The notes: a model not told the origin generated them from the sequence alone. A DNA stretch of 48,603 bases from DSOS01 sp035286585 (GCA_035286585.1 DATEDC010000147.1:1-48603); one strand, 5' to 3'. Counted from the stretch's first letter, positions 7,081-15,479 are shown. A program made the numbers and translations.

Positions 7081-7416
7081 ATGAAAGTAAAGATACGCAA
7101 AGGCGATAAGGTCGAAGTGATCTCAGGTCGTTTAGAAGATCAGGGCAAGGTCGGAGAAGTGATCAAGGTGCTGCCGAAAGAGGGGCGGGTCGTCGTACAG
7201 GGTGTAAACCTGCGCAAAAAACACCAACGCCAGGTGCAGACACAAGGTCGGCGGAGCATGTCCCCGGGGATTATAGAATTCGAAGGCTCGATTCACATCT
7301 CCAACGTCATGCTGGTTTGCCCAAAGTGCAATCAAGCCGCGCGAGTGGGCATTCAGCGTGAGGTTGGCGAAGTCGTGCGGATATGCAAAAATTGCCAGGC
7401 CCTGATCGACAAGTGA
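7081..7416 (+). CDS. rplX: 50S ribosomal protein L24 with C-terminal zinc ribbon
   Basis: L24 (111 aa) starts 50S assembly. An N-terminal KOW region (KIRKGDKVEVISG) is followed by GVNLRKKHQR. The C-terminal half has two CxxC pairs (CPKC, CKNC), giving a zinc-ribbon form known in several bacterial lineages. ATG 7081 is chosen because it matches the family start and has GGGAG at 7068-7072 with 8-nt spacing; ATG 7066 would add MGVKE. rplE follows closely. Confidence 0.95.
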   Translation: MKVKIRKGDKVEVISGRLEDQGKVGEVIKVLPKEGRVVVQGVNLRKKHQRQVQTQGRRSMSPGIIEFEGSIHISNVMLVCPKCNQAARVGIQREVGEVVRICKNCQALIDK

Positions 7417-7439
7417 TGGGACGTTTCGGGAGTTTGATG

Positions 7440-7988
7440 ATGAGTTATGTAATTAGAGAAAGATACCACCAAGAGATTGTGCCAGCTTTGATGAAGTCGC
7501 TCAACTTGAGCAATGTCAACGATGTGCCGCGCATCCAAAAGGTGGTTGTCAATGTAGGTGTAGGCGAAGCCCTGGATAACGCCAAGGCTTTGGATTCTGC
7601 AGTGGCGGATATTGTCAAGATCACGGGTCAGAAGCCAATCGTGACCAAAGCGCGCAAAAGTATTGCCAACTTTAAACTGCGCGAGGGACGTCAAATTGGC
7701 GTCAAAGTGACCTTGCGCGGCGACCGCATGTGGGCATTTTTAGACCGGCTGATGAATGTCGCCCTGCCTCGAGTGCGGGATTTTCGGGGAATCTCAGCAA
7801 ATGCTTTCGATGGGCGTGGAAATTACACCCTGGGTCTGCGCGAGCAGCTTGTCTTCCCCGAGATTGATTACGATAAGATCGACAAACTGCGCGGTCTGGA
7901 AATTAGCATCGTCACTACAGCTCGCACAGATGAAGCTGGCAGGCAATTATTGCTGTTGCTAGGTATGCCATTCAAAAAGGAAGGTTAG
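7440..7988 (+). CDS. rplE: 50S ribosomal protein L5
   Basis: L5 (182 aa) binds 5S rRNA and contacts P-site tRNA and S13. Motifs: VPRIQKVVVNVGVGEA, TGQKPIVTKARKSIANFKLREG, and FRGISANAFDGRGNYTLG. The open frame extends upstream to 7383, but ATG 7440 has GGGAG at 7428-7432 with 7-nt spacing and gives the normal N-terminus and length; ATG 7437 is nearly as good. rpsN begins three bases after the stop. Confidence 0.96.
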   Translation: MSYVIRERYHQEIVPALMKSLNLSNVNDVPRIQKVVVNVGVGEALDNAKALDSAVADIVKITGQKPIVTKARKSIANFKLREGRQIGVKVTLRGDRMWAFLDRLMNVALPRVRDFRGISANAFDGRGNYTLGLREQLVFPEIDYDKIDKLRGLEISIVTTARTDEAGRQLLLLLGMPFKKEG

Positions 7989-7991
7989 ATA

Positions 7992-8174
7992 ATGGCCAAG
8001 AAGTGCATGATCATTCGAGAAACACGACGAAAATACCCAACCATGGTACGAAACCGCTGCAGGGTATGCGGTCGCCCAAGGGGATATATCCGCCGCTTTG
8101 GAATGTGCCGCATCTGCTTTCGCGAGCGCGCCCTGGCAGGGAAAATCCCCGGCGTGGTCAAATCTTCTTGGTAG
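7992..8174 (+). CDS. rpsN: 30S ribosomal protein S14, zinc-binding type
   Basis: S14 (60 aa) binds the 16S 3' major domain in the head. It is the short, zinc-binding type, with two CxxC pairs (CRVC, CRIC) framing GRPRGYIRRFGM, and the C-terminus GKIPGVVKSSW typical of type Z. The start overlaps a run AGGTTAGATA after the rplE stop. This form does not need zinc-free paralogues, none of which is in the window. Confidence 0.97.
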   Translation: MAKKCMIIRETRRKYPTMVRNRCRVCGRPRGYIRRFGMCRICFRERALAGKIPGVVKSSW

Positions 8175-8192
8175 GCAGGCGGAGGATAAAAA

Positions 8193-8606
8193 ATGAGCGT
8201 TAGTGATCCGATTGCTGATATGTTGACCCGCATAAACAACGCCCTGCTCGCAGAGCATCAGGTTGTGGCGATGCCGGGCTCCAAGCTGAAAACCGCGATT
8301 GCCAAAATCCTGAAAGAAGAAGGCTTTATCAGCTCTTACGAAATTGTCGACGGGAAATCGCCAGGGCATAAAGTATTACGGATTCGCTTGAAATACACAG
8401 GCGAAAGGCGGACAAGGAAACCAGTGATCACGGGTTTGAAGCGCGTCAGCCGCCCTGGACGGAGAATTTACACCCGCAAGCACGAAATACCCTGGGTGCT
8501 TTCAGGGATGGGAATTGCCATTCTTTCTACGCCTAAGGGCGTGATGACAGGTCAGCGCGCCCGGCAGCTCGGGGTTGGCGGCGAGGTGATCTGCAAGGTC
8601 TGGTAA
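8193..8606 (+). CDS. rpsH: 30S ribosomal protein S8
   Basis: S8 (137 aa) is a primary 16S central-domain binder and, in E. coli, the repressor of the spc operon. SDPIADMLTRINNA is the family start. The late block with GMGIAILSTPKGVMTG and GGEVICKVW is intact. GGAGG lies 9 nt before the ATG. A 64-bp gap with a hairpin separates it from rplF. Confidence 0.97.
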   Translation: MSVSDPIADMLTRINNALLAEHQVVAMPGSKLKTAIAKILKEEGFISSYEIVDGKSPGHKVLRIRLKYTGERRTRKPVITGLKRVSRPGRRIYTRKHEIPWVLSGMGIAILSTPKGVMTGQRARQLGVGGEVICKVW

Positions 8607-8616
8607 TTATGATTGG

Positions 8617-8650
8617 GAGCCTGCGACTATTTTGAGCTGGCAGCAGGTTC
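8617..8650 (+). other. Intercistronic hairpin between rpsH and rplF
   Basis: Bases 8617-8624 pair with 8643-8650 (8 pairs, one G-U) around an 18-nt loop, ending 8 nt before the rplF ribosome site. There is no T-run. It could affect rplF translation or mark a processing point. By itself it is modest, but it resembles the other hairpins found in this superoperon's gaps. Confidence 0.4.
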
Positions 8651-8670
8651 GCATTCAAGAGGAGGTAGCT

Positions 8671-9213
8671 GTGTCGAGAATTGGTCGCTTGCCGGTAGTC
8701 CTGCCAAAGGGTGTCGAGGTGGATATAAAGGGCTCGAGCGTTCGGGTCAAGGGCCCTAAGGGCGAGTTGAAACGCACGTTTCCCGCAGACATGCGGATTT
8801 CTCTAGAAGATGGAGAAATCAAGGTGCAGCGCCCGAGTGATGCTCCCACGCATCGGGCTTTGCATGGCATGACTCGCGCCCTGGTGAATAACATGGTCGT
8901 TGGGGTCAGCACCGGCTTTGAAAAGATTTTGGAAATCAATGGGGTTGGGTACCGCGCCGAGATGAATGGCAATAACCTGGTATTGTATGTTGGTTATTCC
9001 CACCCAGTAGTCGTTGAGCCGCCGGAAGGCATCTCCTTCGAGATAGACACCCGCACGCGCCAGGTCAAGATCCTGGGGCGGGATAAAGAGATGGTGGGGC
9101 AGGTTGCGGCGAACATTCGCAAGGTTCGCCCACCCGAGCCTTATAAAGGCAAAGGCATTAAATATTTGGATGAGAAAATTCGCCGCAAGGCAGGCAAGTC
9201 AGGTAGGGTTTAA
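8671..9213 (+). CDS. rplF: 50S ribosomal protein L6
   Basis: L6 (180 aa) lies near the factor-binding centre beside the sarcin-ricin loop. SRIGRLPVVLPKGVEV starts the protein and the second domain ends KVRPPEPYKGKGIKY, both diagnostic. The start is GTG 8671, preceded by AGAGGAGG at 8658-8665 with 5-nt spacing; the open frame extends upstream to 8632 but lacks a site there. rplR follows three bases after the stop. Confidence 0.97.
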   Translation: MSRIGRLPVVLPKGVEVDIKGSSVRVKGPKGELKRTFPADMRISLEDGEIKVQRPSDAPTHRALHGMTRALVNNMVVGVSTGFEKILEINGVGYRAEMNGNNLVLYVGYSHPVVVEPPEGISFEIDTRTRQVKILGRDKEMVGQVAANIRKVRPPEPYKGKGIKYLDEKIRRKAGKSGRV

Positions 9214-9216
9214 TCT

Positions 9217-9585
9217 ATGGGAAAGATAAAATCACGTTCAGAAGCTCGTCGACGACGGCATGCACGTGTTCGCAAGAATATTTCGGGAACGCCTGAGCGC
9301 CCGCGCTTGAACGTGTTCCGCAGTCTGGCGGAGATATACGCCCAGGTCATTGACGATGAAGCCGGCAGCACGCTGGTAGCTGCTTCCAGCATCGATGGCG
9401 AGCTCAGAGAGAAGATTGCCGGCATGAACAAAACCGAACAAGCGCGCCAGGTGGGGCTCTTACTGGCCGAACGGGCAAAGGCAAAAGGCTTGCAAACGGT
9501 GGTCTTCGACCGAGGCGGCTACCGCTACAGCGGTCGAGTGAAAGCCCTGGCGGATGGGGCGCGCGAAGGCGGCCTGGCGCTATAG
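9217..9585 (+). CDS. rplR: 50S ribosomal protein L18
   Basis: L18 (122 aa) carries 5S rRNA into the central protuberance with L5. The basic N-terminus (RSEARRRRHARVRKNISGT) followed by PRLNVFRSLAEIYAQVIDD and the end FDRGGYRYSGRVKALADGAREGGL match the family. No obvious strong ribosome site is present, so coupling to rplF, whose stop is three bases upstream, is likely. Confidence 0.97.
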   Translation: MGKIKSRSEARRRRHARVRKNISGTPERPRLNVFRSLAEIYAQVIDDEAGSTLVAASSIDGELREKIAGMNKTEQARQVGLLLAERAKAKGLQTVVFDRGGYRYSGRVKALADGAREGGLAL

Positions 9586-9602
9586 ATTACAGGGAGATGA
9601 TG

Positions 9603-10127
9603 ATGTCCGATTTCATGGATTTTGAAAACGAATACGATGAGCGCGTCGTCGAGATCGCCAGAGTGGCGAAAGTTGTGAAAGGCGGGCGCAGATTTTCGTT
9701 TCGCGTGACTGTGGTGACAGGCGACAATCGCGGCAATGTGGGGGTTGGCACCGGGAAAGCAAACTCGGTCCCAGATGCGATGCGTAAGGCCTCGGAGCGC
9801 GCCCGACGAGAAATGCGCAAGGTGGCCCTGTTTGGGTCCACGATTCCTCACGAAGTGACCGGACGGGTTGGAGGCGCAGTTGTGCTGCTGAAGCCCGCCT
9901 CGCCGGGCACGGGTGTAATTGCCGGCGGCGGCGTGCGCGCGGTGCTCGAAGCAGCCGGTGTATCCGATATCCTGACCAAATCGCTGCGCAGCAATAACCT
10001 CCTTAACGTAGTGTATGCCACGATGGATGCGCTTGAACAACTCAGGTCTCCTCAGGATGTGGCGGCGATACGAGGCAAAACGCCCAAAGATGTAACTCCG
10101 TTTTGGGAGCGGAGGAAAAATGGCTGA
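9603..10127 (+). CDS. rpsE: 30S ribosomal protein S5
   Basis: S5 (174 aa) helps decoding fidelity and forms the mRNA entry pore with S3 and S4. It has the double-stranded-RNA-binding N-domain (VVKGGRRFSFRVTVVTGD) and the C-domain with GTGKANSVPDAMRKA and KSLRSNNLLNVVYAT. Three in-frame ATGs lie in a row (9597, 9600, 9603); AGGGAG at 9591-9596 has best spacing to 9603. The end overlaps rpmD by eight bases. Confidence 0.97.
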   Translation: MSDFMDFENEYDERVVEIARVAKVVKGGRRFSFRVTVVTGDNRGNVGVGTGKANSVPDAMRKASERARREMRKVALFGSTIPHEVTGRVGGAVVLLKPASPGTGVIAGGGVRAVLEAAGVSDILTKSLRSNNLLNVVYATMDALEQLRSPQDVAAIRGKTPKDVTPFWERRKNG

Positions 10128-10329
10128 TAAAAGTCAAACTAAAGAAAATATTGTGCGTATCACACTGGTAAGAAGCCCGATTGGATATTCAAAACGCCAG
10201 AAAGCTACGGTGCAGGCATTAGGCATCCGCCGCCTGAACCAGACCGTAGTGCATGTGGATTCACCTGCCTTGCGCGGCATGATTTCTAAAATCAGCCACC
10301 TGGTGGAAGTAGAAGAGGCGACGGAATAA
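10120..10329 (+). CDS. rpmD: 50S ribosomal protein L30
   Basis: L30 (69 aa) is the small ferredoxin-like ribosomal protein found between S5 and L15 in spc operons. ITLVRSPIGYSKRQKATVQALGIRRLNQTV is a clear match in two parts, with the family length of about 60 plus a short N-terminal extension. Its ribosome site GGAGG is inside the end of rpsE, and the genes overlap by eight bases. Confidence 0.96.
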   Translation: MADKSQTKENIVRITLVRSPIGYSKRQKATVQALGIRRLNQTVVHVDSPALRGMISKISHLVEVEEATE

Positions 10330-10393
10330 CTTTCTACGCCAGCGGTTATCTGAACGGAGAACCAGACGTAAGGCGATGTTGCTGAGGTATAAA

Positions 10394-10849
10394 ATGAAAC
10401 TTCACGATCTAAAACCAAATGAAGGCGCAAAGAAAGCCCGCAAGAGGGTTGGGCGCGGTATTGCCGCCGGTCAGGGTAAGACGGCTGGACGCGGCACCAA
10501 AGGCCAAGGGGCGCGTTCAGGCGGCGGCACCCAGCTCTACCATCAGGGCGGCAACCTGCCATTCTTTCGTCGCCTCCCGTTCATGCGCGGCAAGGGATTT
10601 ACGCCTCTCAACAGGGTCGAATACAACGAAGTAAACCTGGAACAACTGGTTCATTTCGAGGCCGAGAGCGAAGTGACTCCCGAAACTCTGGAGCAGAGGC
10701 GCCTGATTAAAAATACGCGCAACCCATTAGTCATCCTTGGGCGCGGCGAGGTGCACGTGCCGCTGAAAGTGCGCGCCCACCGGATCAGCAAAGGCGCTCG
10801 GGCAAAGATCGAAGCGGCTGGAGGCACGGTTGAGATCCTGGAAATGTAA
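10394..10849 (+). CDS. rplO: 50S ribosomal protein L15
   Basis: L15 (151 aa) has an extended glycine- and arginine-rich N-terminus that penetrates 23S rRNA, seen here as KRVGRGIAAGQGKTAGRG then TKGQGARSG, followed by the globular C-domain. The start is ATG 10394 with GAGGT at 10384-10388; the frame stays open to 10376 but that start has no good site. secY follows after 69 nt. Confidence 0.97.
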   Translation: MKLHDLKPNEGAKKARKRVGRGIAAGQGKTAGRGTKGQGARSGGGTQLYHQGGNLPFFRRLPFMRGKGFTPLNRVEYNEVNLEQLVHFEAESEVTPETLEQRRLIKNTRNPLVILGRGEVHVPLKVRAHRISKGARAKIEAAGGTVEILEM

Positions 10850-10918
10850 TTGGCGGATCGTTATCCCGGAACCCCGCAGTATGTTAAGCATGCTTGAATC
10901 CTTAAGGAGCCTATAGTT

Positions 10919-12274
10919 ATGAAGCGGTCTGCGTGGCGCTATATCTGGTCTGCGAAAGACATTCGCCGAAAATTGCTCGTCACCCTGGGTATATTGATGA
11001 TCTTTCGCCTGGCTGCCCATGTCCCGGTGCCGGGGGTGAATCGCGAGGCGATCGCCAGCATCCTCGCTGGCGGCGGCGCTGGCGGTACCTTCCTCAGCCT
11101 GCTGGACTTGCTCTCTGGGGGAACAGTATCGAACTTCTCGGTGCTGGCGATGGGCGTCTATCCATATATTACCGCCCAAATCATCCTCCAGCTGCTCGTA
11201 CCCATCATCCCTGCATTGCAGAAACGGATGGAGGAAGACCCGCGACAGGGCCAAAAATGGATGGAGAAGTGGACGTATATCCTTGCAGTGCCTATGGCCG
11301 CACTGAACGCGATTGGTCAAATCAACTTGTTCACTGCATTCACCGGCGGGGTGCCCATCTTGAACAATTTCGGTTTCAGCGGCTCGTCCCTGCTGCCATC
11401 TCTGACAGTGATCATCAGCATGACCGCGGGAACCATGTTTGCCATTTGGCTTGGTGAATTGATCTCCGAATATGGCATTCGCAATCAAGGTCTTTCACTG
11501 ATCATTTTTGCCGGGATCGTTGCGCAAGTGCCATCGAATTTGGGACGCTTGATGTCAGATCAGCAAAACCGCTGGTTTATCCTGGCGTTTATCATCTTGA
11601 TTATGTCGCTGATCATTTTTGCGATTGTGTTCGTCCAGCAGGGACGGCGAAATGTCCCCGTGATGTACCCCGGCAGGCGAGTGGGAAACCGCATGTCGAT
11701 GCCGGTAAAGGGCACGCTGCCCTTGATGGTGAACATGGCAGGCATGATCCCGTTGATCTTCGCCCAATCCTTTATCACCTTCCCGGCGATCCTGGCGAGC
11801 TTCTTTATCAGTTCGCAAACCGCGTGGGTCGCCAACGCGGCAACGGCGATCCAAAATATGTTCAACGCCAACAACTCGTTTTACCAGGTGTTGTACTTTC
11901 TGACCGTCGTAGGTTTCACCTTTTTCTATACGGACGTTTTATTCGCCCAGCAGAATTATGGTGAAAACCTGAAAAAAGTTGGGGCACAAATCCCGGGGGT
12001 CAGCCGGGGAGCGCCAACCCAAAAATACCTCACCCGCGTGCTACGTAGGATCACTCTGCCCGGCGCGGTTTTCCTGGGGTTGGTGGCAATCCTGCCGACC
12101 ATCGTCACGTTGCTGCTCTCTGCCTTTGGCATCGGGCTGGGCGATCAGACCGGTCTGCTCTTGGTATCCTCTGCAGGCTTGCTGATTGTTGTGGGTGTGG
12201 TCAGGGATACGTTCTTTAACATCGAAACAGAGCTGAAGCTGCACGGATACGAGGATTCGCTCTTAATTCGCTAG
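10919..12274 (+). CDS. secY: Preprotein translocase channel subunit SecY
   Basis: SecY (451 aa) forms the membrane channel that exports and inserts proteins, with SecE, SecG and SecA. About ten hydrophobic segments are visible. Conserved pieces include HVPVPGVN in TM1-plug, the GVYPYITAQIILQLL segment of TM2, and the cytoplasmic loops with RMEEDPRQGQKW and VQQGRRNVPVMYPGR. AAGGAG lies upstream. Its place between rplO and adk is the standard spc order. Length is slightly above the usual 430. Confidence 0.98.
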   Translation: MKRSAWRYIWSAKDIRRKLLVTLGILMIFRLAAHVPVPGVNREAIASILAGGGAGGTFLSLLDLLSGGTVSNFSVLAMGVYPYITAQIILQLLVPIIPALQKRMEEDPRQGQKWMEKWTYILAVPMAALNAIGQINLFTAFTGGVPILNNFGFSGSSLLPSLTVIISMTAGTMFAIWLGELISEYGIRNQGLSLIIFAGIVAQVPSNLGRLMSDQQNRWFILAFIILIMSLIIFAIVFVQQGRRNVPVMYPGRRVGNRMSMPVKGTLPLMVNMAGMIPLIFAQSFITFPAILASFFISSQTAWVANAATAIQNMFNANNSFYQVLYFLTVVGFTFFYTDVLFAQQNYGENLKKVGAQIPGVSRGAPTQKYLTRVLRRITLPGAVFLGLVAILPTIVTLLLSAFGIGLGDQTGLLLVSSAGLLIVVGVVRDTFFNIETELKLHGYEDSLLIR

Positions 12275-12283
12275 GGAATCCGG

Positions 12284-12940
12284 ATGGCTGATTTCGTCGT
12301 TATGCTCGGTCCCCCTGGAGCAGGGAAAGGCACTCAAGCTCGCATCGTCTCCGAAAGGCTTGGTCTGGCGCACATCTCCTCTGGAGATATCTTCCGTGAA
12401 AACATTAAAAGCCCGACCGAGCTGGGTAAGCTGGCAAAAGGGTATATGGATCGAGGTGAATTGGTCCCGGATGATGTGACCATTGCGATGATCCGCGAAC
12501 GTCTGGAGCGCCCGGACTGCGAGAAAGGAGCTTTGTTGGATGGTTTCCCGCGCACGCCAGCCCAGGCAAGAGCATTAGAGGAGATGTTGAAAGAATTTGA
12601 CAGCGAAATCAACGCGGTGCCTTATATCCATGTTCCGGAGGCAGCGCTGATCGAGCGCCTGGCAGGGCGGTGGACGTGCCGGGCGCACGGGCATATTTTT
12701 CATGAGCGATACAATCCGCCCAAGGAAGCTGGTCGCTGTGATATCGACGGTTCCGAGCTTTATCAACGCGAAGATGATCAAGCGGAAACCGTCAAGCGCA
12801 GAATTCGGGTATATATGGAGCAGACCGCACCGCTAATTGAATACTACCGCCAGAAAGACGTCCTGGTCGAGATCGATGGCGCCCAGGCGATAGAGCAGGT
12901 TACGGCGAGCCTGATGGAATCCGTCCGTCGAGGATTGTAA
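12284..12940 (+). CDS. adk: Adenylate kinase, zinc-LID type
   Basis: Adenylate kinase (218 aa) interconverts ATP plus AMP with two ADP. P-loop GPPGAGKGTQ at residues 9-18; LDGFPR with AMP contacts at 85-90. The LID has Cys132, His135, Cys152 and Asp155 in a C-x2-H-x16-C-x2-D pattern, a likely zinc site in which the more usual second Cys is His. It starts 9 nt after secY and is followed by map at two bases, the usual order. Confidence 0.97.
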   Translation: MADFVVMLGPPGAGKGTQARIVSERLGLAHISSGDIFRENIKSPTELGKLAKGYMDRGELVPDDVTIAMIRERLERPDCEKGALLDGFPRTPAQARALEEMLKEFDSEINAVPYIHVPEAALIERLAGRWTCRAHGHIFHERYNPPKEAGRCDIDGSELYQREDDQAETVKRRIRVYMEQTAPLIEYYRQKDVLVEIDGAQAIEQVTASLMESVRRGL

Positions 12941-12942
12941 AC

Positions 12943-13713
12943 ATGGTTGGACAGCGCGGCATTTATATCAAGAATCAACAGGAAATCGCGACCATGCGAG
13001 AGGCTGGGCATATAAACGCCCTCGCCCTAGGTGCGGTTCGTGAACTGATTCGGCCTGGCATCACCACTGCCGATCTTGATGCCGCTGCTGCTGAGGTTAT
13101 TCGCAAACACGGCGCCAAGCCGGCCTTTTTAGGCGTTCCAGGCGCTTACCCCTACCCGGCGACCATCACGGTCAGTATCAATGATGAGATGGTGCACGGC
13201 ATACCAGGAAAACGCAAACTTCAGAGCGGCGATATCGTTTCAGTGGACTGCGGCACAATCTTCGAGGGCTTCGTGGGCGATGCCGCCTTTACTGCCGGAG
13301 TGGGCGAAATCTCACCTGAGGCGCAGCGCTTGATCGAAGTCACCAAAAAGTCCTTGTACATCGGCATCGATAGACTACTGGCAGGCAATCGAGTCGGCGA
13401 TGTGGGCGCTGCAATTCAGGAGTACGTGGAAAGCCAGGGGCTGCACCTCACCCGAGAGTACACCGGTCATGGCGTGGGCAGAGAGATGTGGGAAGGTCCA
13501 CAGGTCCCAAATTACGGCGTCGCCGGTCGAGGCCTGGTATTGCGTGCTGGAATGACGATTGCGCTGGAACCGATGGTGCTGATTGGCACAACGCGCACAC
13601 GCGTGCTGCCCGACCAGTGGACAGTCGCCTCCGCAGATGGGTCTTTGACCGCGCATTTCGAGCACAGTGTGGCTGTTACGGACAATGGCCCGTTGATCTT
13701 AACGAAAATTTAG
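12943..13713 (+). CDS. map: Methionine aminopeptidase, type I
   Basis: Type I methionine aminopeptidase (256 aa) removes the initiator methionine from new proteins. The five metal ligands can be placed: Asp102, Asp113, His176, Glu209 and Glu240, within SVDCG, GDAAFT, TGHGVGREM, ALEPM and FEHSVAVTD. It starts two bases after the adk stop. infA normally follows, but here a promoter and rpmJ do. Confidence 0.97.
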   Translation: MVGQRGIYIKNQQEIATMREAGHINALALGAVRELIRPGITTADLDAAAAEVIRKHGAKPAFLGVPGAYPYPATITVSINDEMVHGIPGKRKLQSGDIVSVDCGTIFEGFVGDAAFTAGVGEISPEAQRLIEVTKKSLYIGIDRLLAGNRVGDVGAAIQEYVESQGLHLTREYTGHGVGREMWEGPQVPNYGVAGRGLVLRAGMTIALEPMVLIGTTRTRVLPDQWTVASADGSLTAHFEHSVAVTDNGPLILTKI

Positions 13714-13720
13714 AGATATC

Positions 13721-13749
13721 TGGACGGAATATCGCAGGACAGGTATAAT
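13721..13749 (+). promoter_or_regulatory. Sigma70-type promoter for the rpmJ-rpsM-rpsK-rpsD-rpoA-rplQ segment
   Basis: TGGACG at 13721-13726 and a perfect TATAAT at 13744-13749 are separated by 17 bp. The predicted start of transcription is near 13756, giving a leader of about 57 nt before rpmJ. A short inverted repeat (GATAT 13715-13719, ATATC 13728-13732) brackets the -35 box and could be an operator. Box match is seen; activity is inferred. Confidence 0.6.
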
Positions 13750-13812
13750 CAAAGTTTTGGCTGAACAGTTTCGTGCAATGCGTGTTGCGGCAGTCAACAA
13801 GGAGAACGGATC

Positions 13813-13926
13813 ATGAAAGTATCTGCTTCGATCAAAAAGAGATGTGCTAAGTGCAAGATTGTAAAACGCCGCGGCGTTTTGTATGTGATTTGTGAAAATC
13901 CTAAACATAAACAACGACAGGGATAA
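13813..13926 (+). CDS. rpmJ: 50S ribosomal protein L36, zinc-binding form
   Basis: A 37-residue ORF starting MKVSASIKKRCAKCKIVKRR and ending HKQRQG is an unmistakable L36. Its zinc ligands are Cys11, Cys14, Cys27 and His32. AAGGAG lies at the proper distance before the ATG. It is the first gene after the promoter at 13721-13749 and ends six bases before rpsM. infA is not present upstream. Confidence 0.97.
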   Translation: MKVSASIKKRCAKCKIVKRRGVLYVICENPKHKQRQG

Positions 13927-13932
13927 GAAATT

Positions 13933-14322
13933 ATGGCACGTATTGAAGGCGTTGATCTTCCGCGAAATAAGCGGGTTGAAGTTGGTCTGACCTATATTTA
14001 TGGAATCGGCCTCCCGCGCGCTCAGCAAGTCCTGAAGGAAACGGGTGTGAACCCGGATATCCGGGTAAAGGATCTCACCGATACGGATGTGGCTTCGCTG
14101 CGCGATTACATTACCCAAAACTACAAAGTGGAGGGCGATCTCCGCCGTGAGGTGCAGTTGAATATCAAGCGCCTCATCGAGATCGGCAGCTATCGTGGGC
14201 TGCGCCACAGGCGGAACCTGCCGGTGCGGGGTCAGAATACGCGCACCAATGCGCGCACTCGCAAAGGTCCCAAGAAGACGGTGGCGGGGCGCGGCCGGCG
14301 GCGCGGAGCAAAGAAGAAATAA
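13933..14322 (+). CDS. rpsM: 30S ribosomal protein S13
   Basis: S13 (129 aa) is in the subunit head and forms bridges to the 50S and contacts P-site tRNA. ARIEGVDLPRNKRVEVGLTY with the helix-two-turn-helix, and the block GSYRGLRHRRNLPVRGQNTR then TNARTRKGPKK, are signatures. The C-terminal tail is strongly basic (GRGRRRGAKKK). The gene follows rpmJ directly, as in the classic alpha operon. Confidence 0.97.
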   Translation: MARIEGVDLPRNKRVEVGLTYIYGIGLPRAQQVLKETGVNPDIRVKDLTDTDVASLRDYITQNYKVEGDLRREVQLNIKRLIEIGSYRGLRHRRNLPVRGQNTRTNARTRKGPKKTVAGRGRRRGAKKK

Positions 14323-14349
14323 TCTTGTATGTAGAGATAGAGAGGTGTT

Positions 14350-14751
14350 ATGGCTCAAAGCGTACGTTCTACGCGGCGCAAAGGCGCAAAGAAAATCAAA
14401 CGCACCCTATCCGTAGGACAGGTGCACATATCGGCAACTTTCAACAACACCATTGTCACGGTTACTGATACCGAAGGGAATACAGTGACCTGGGGCAGCG
14501 CTGGTTCTTCAGGGTTTAAGGGTTCGCGCAAAAGCACGCCCTTTGCTGCCCGCCTGGCTGCCGAACAAGCCCTAAAAGCGGCGATGGCGATGGGACTGCA
14601 AGATGTCGAAGTGTTTATTAAAGGTCCAGGCCCGGGCCGTGAATCGGCTCTTCGTGCGGTGCAAGCCTCTGGATTGAAAATCACAACGATATCGGATGTG
14701 ACGCCGGTGCCGCATAATGGCTGCCGGCCACCCAAGAAACGCCGCGTTTAA
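14350..14751 (+). CDS. rpsK: 30S ribosomal protein S11
   Basis: S11 (133 aa) shapes the platform near the E-site codon. HISATFNNTIVTVTD, the GSRKSTPFAARLAAEQA region and the closing DVTPVPHNGCRPPKKRRV are conserved. An AGAGAGG site precedes the ATG. It has a slightly extended basic N-terminus (RSTRRKGAKKIKR). rpsD begins 28 nt after the stop. Confidence 0.97.
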   Translation: MAQSVRSTRRKGAKKIKRTLSVGQVHISATFNNTIVTVTDTEGNTVTWGSAGSSGFKGSRKSTPFAARLAAEQALKAAMAMGLQDVEVFIKGPGPGRESALRAVQASGLKITTISDVTPVPHNGCRPPKKRRV

Positions 14752-14779
14752 TCTTTAGGAAGGACTGGTTAGAAATCAA

Positions 14780-15421
14780 ATGGCAAAGTATCGTGGGCCT
14801 GTATGTAAATTGTGCCGGCGAGAAGGCGAAAAGCTGTTCTTGAAAGGCGAGCGTTGTTTTACGCCAAAATGTGCGTTTGAACGCCGTGCCTATTCTCCCG
14901 GACAGCATGGAAAAAGCTCGCAATTTCGACGCCGGCGCGAGTCGGACTACAACCGCCAGCTGCGCGCGAAGCAAAAAGCGCGGCGGACATACGGCATTCT
15001 TGAGCGTCAATTCCGTCGCTATTACGAAGATTCACTCCAGCGCCGGGGTTTGACGGGTCTCAACCTGCTTCAGATCCTGGAAACACGCCTGGACAATGTC
15101 ATTTATCGCCTGGGCTACGCTGAAAGCCGGTCGCAGGCCCGCCTGCTTGTCACCCATGGACATTTCAGCGTCAATGGACGCCGAACCGATGTGCCCTCAA
15201 TGATTGTGGCTCCGGGTGACGTTATCACTGTTCGCCAGGGCTCTTCGCGCTCTCGCCCGTATTTCAAGGACCTTCCGGCTGTGGCTGAGACGAAAACGGT
15301 CCCAATGTGGCTGGAGCGAGATCTGAAGAGCCTTTCAGGCAAAGTTTTACGCCTGCCAGAGCGCTCTGAGATCGACGGCAATTTGAACGAACAGTTGATT
15401 GTGGAATATTATTCACGCTAA
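14780..15421 (+). CDS. rpsD: 30S ribosomal protein S4, zinc-finger form
   Basis: S4 (213 aa) initiates 30S assembly and in E. coli represses the alpha operon. The N-terminal region has Cys9, Cys12, Cys26 and Cys31, the zinc-binding form of S4. The S4 RNA-binding fold follows (LETRLDNVIYRLGYAESR, ARLLVTHGHFSVNGRR). The C-terminus EQLIVEYYSR is the family end. A hairpin lies immediately after its stop. Confidence 0.97.
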   Translation: MAKYRGPVCKLCRREGEKLFLKGERCFTPKCAFERRAYSPGQHGKSSQFRRRRESDYNRQLRAKQKARRTYGILERQFRRYYEDSLQRRGLTGLNLLQILETRLDNVIYRLGYAESRSQARLLVTHGHFSVNGRRTDVPSMIVAPGDVITVRQGSSRSRPYFKDLPAVAETKTVPMWLERDLKSLSGKVLRLPERSEIDGNLNEQLIVEYYSR

Positions 15422-15460
15422 TAGTTGCCAGACGAGGCTGTATAACCTGGCTGGCAATTA
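15422..15460 (+). other. Intercistronic hairpin between rpsD and rpoA
   Basis: Bases 15422-15431 pair with 15451-15460 (10 pairs, one G-U) around a 19-nt loop, starting directly after the rpsD stop. TTCGGGG follows, so a terminator is unlikely. It ends 10 nt before the rpoA ribosome site. A role in processing or in setting the rpoA to ribosomal-protein ratio is possible but inferred. Confidence 0.5.
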
Positions 15461-15479
15461 TTCGGGGATGAGGTGAACC

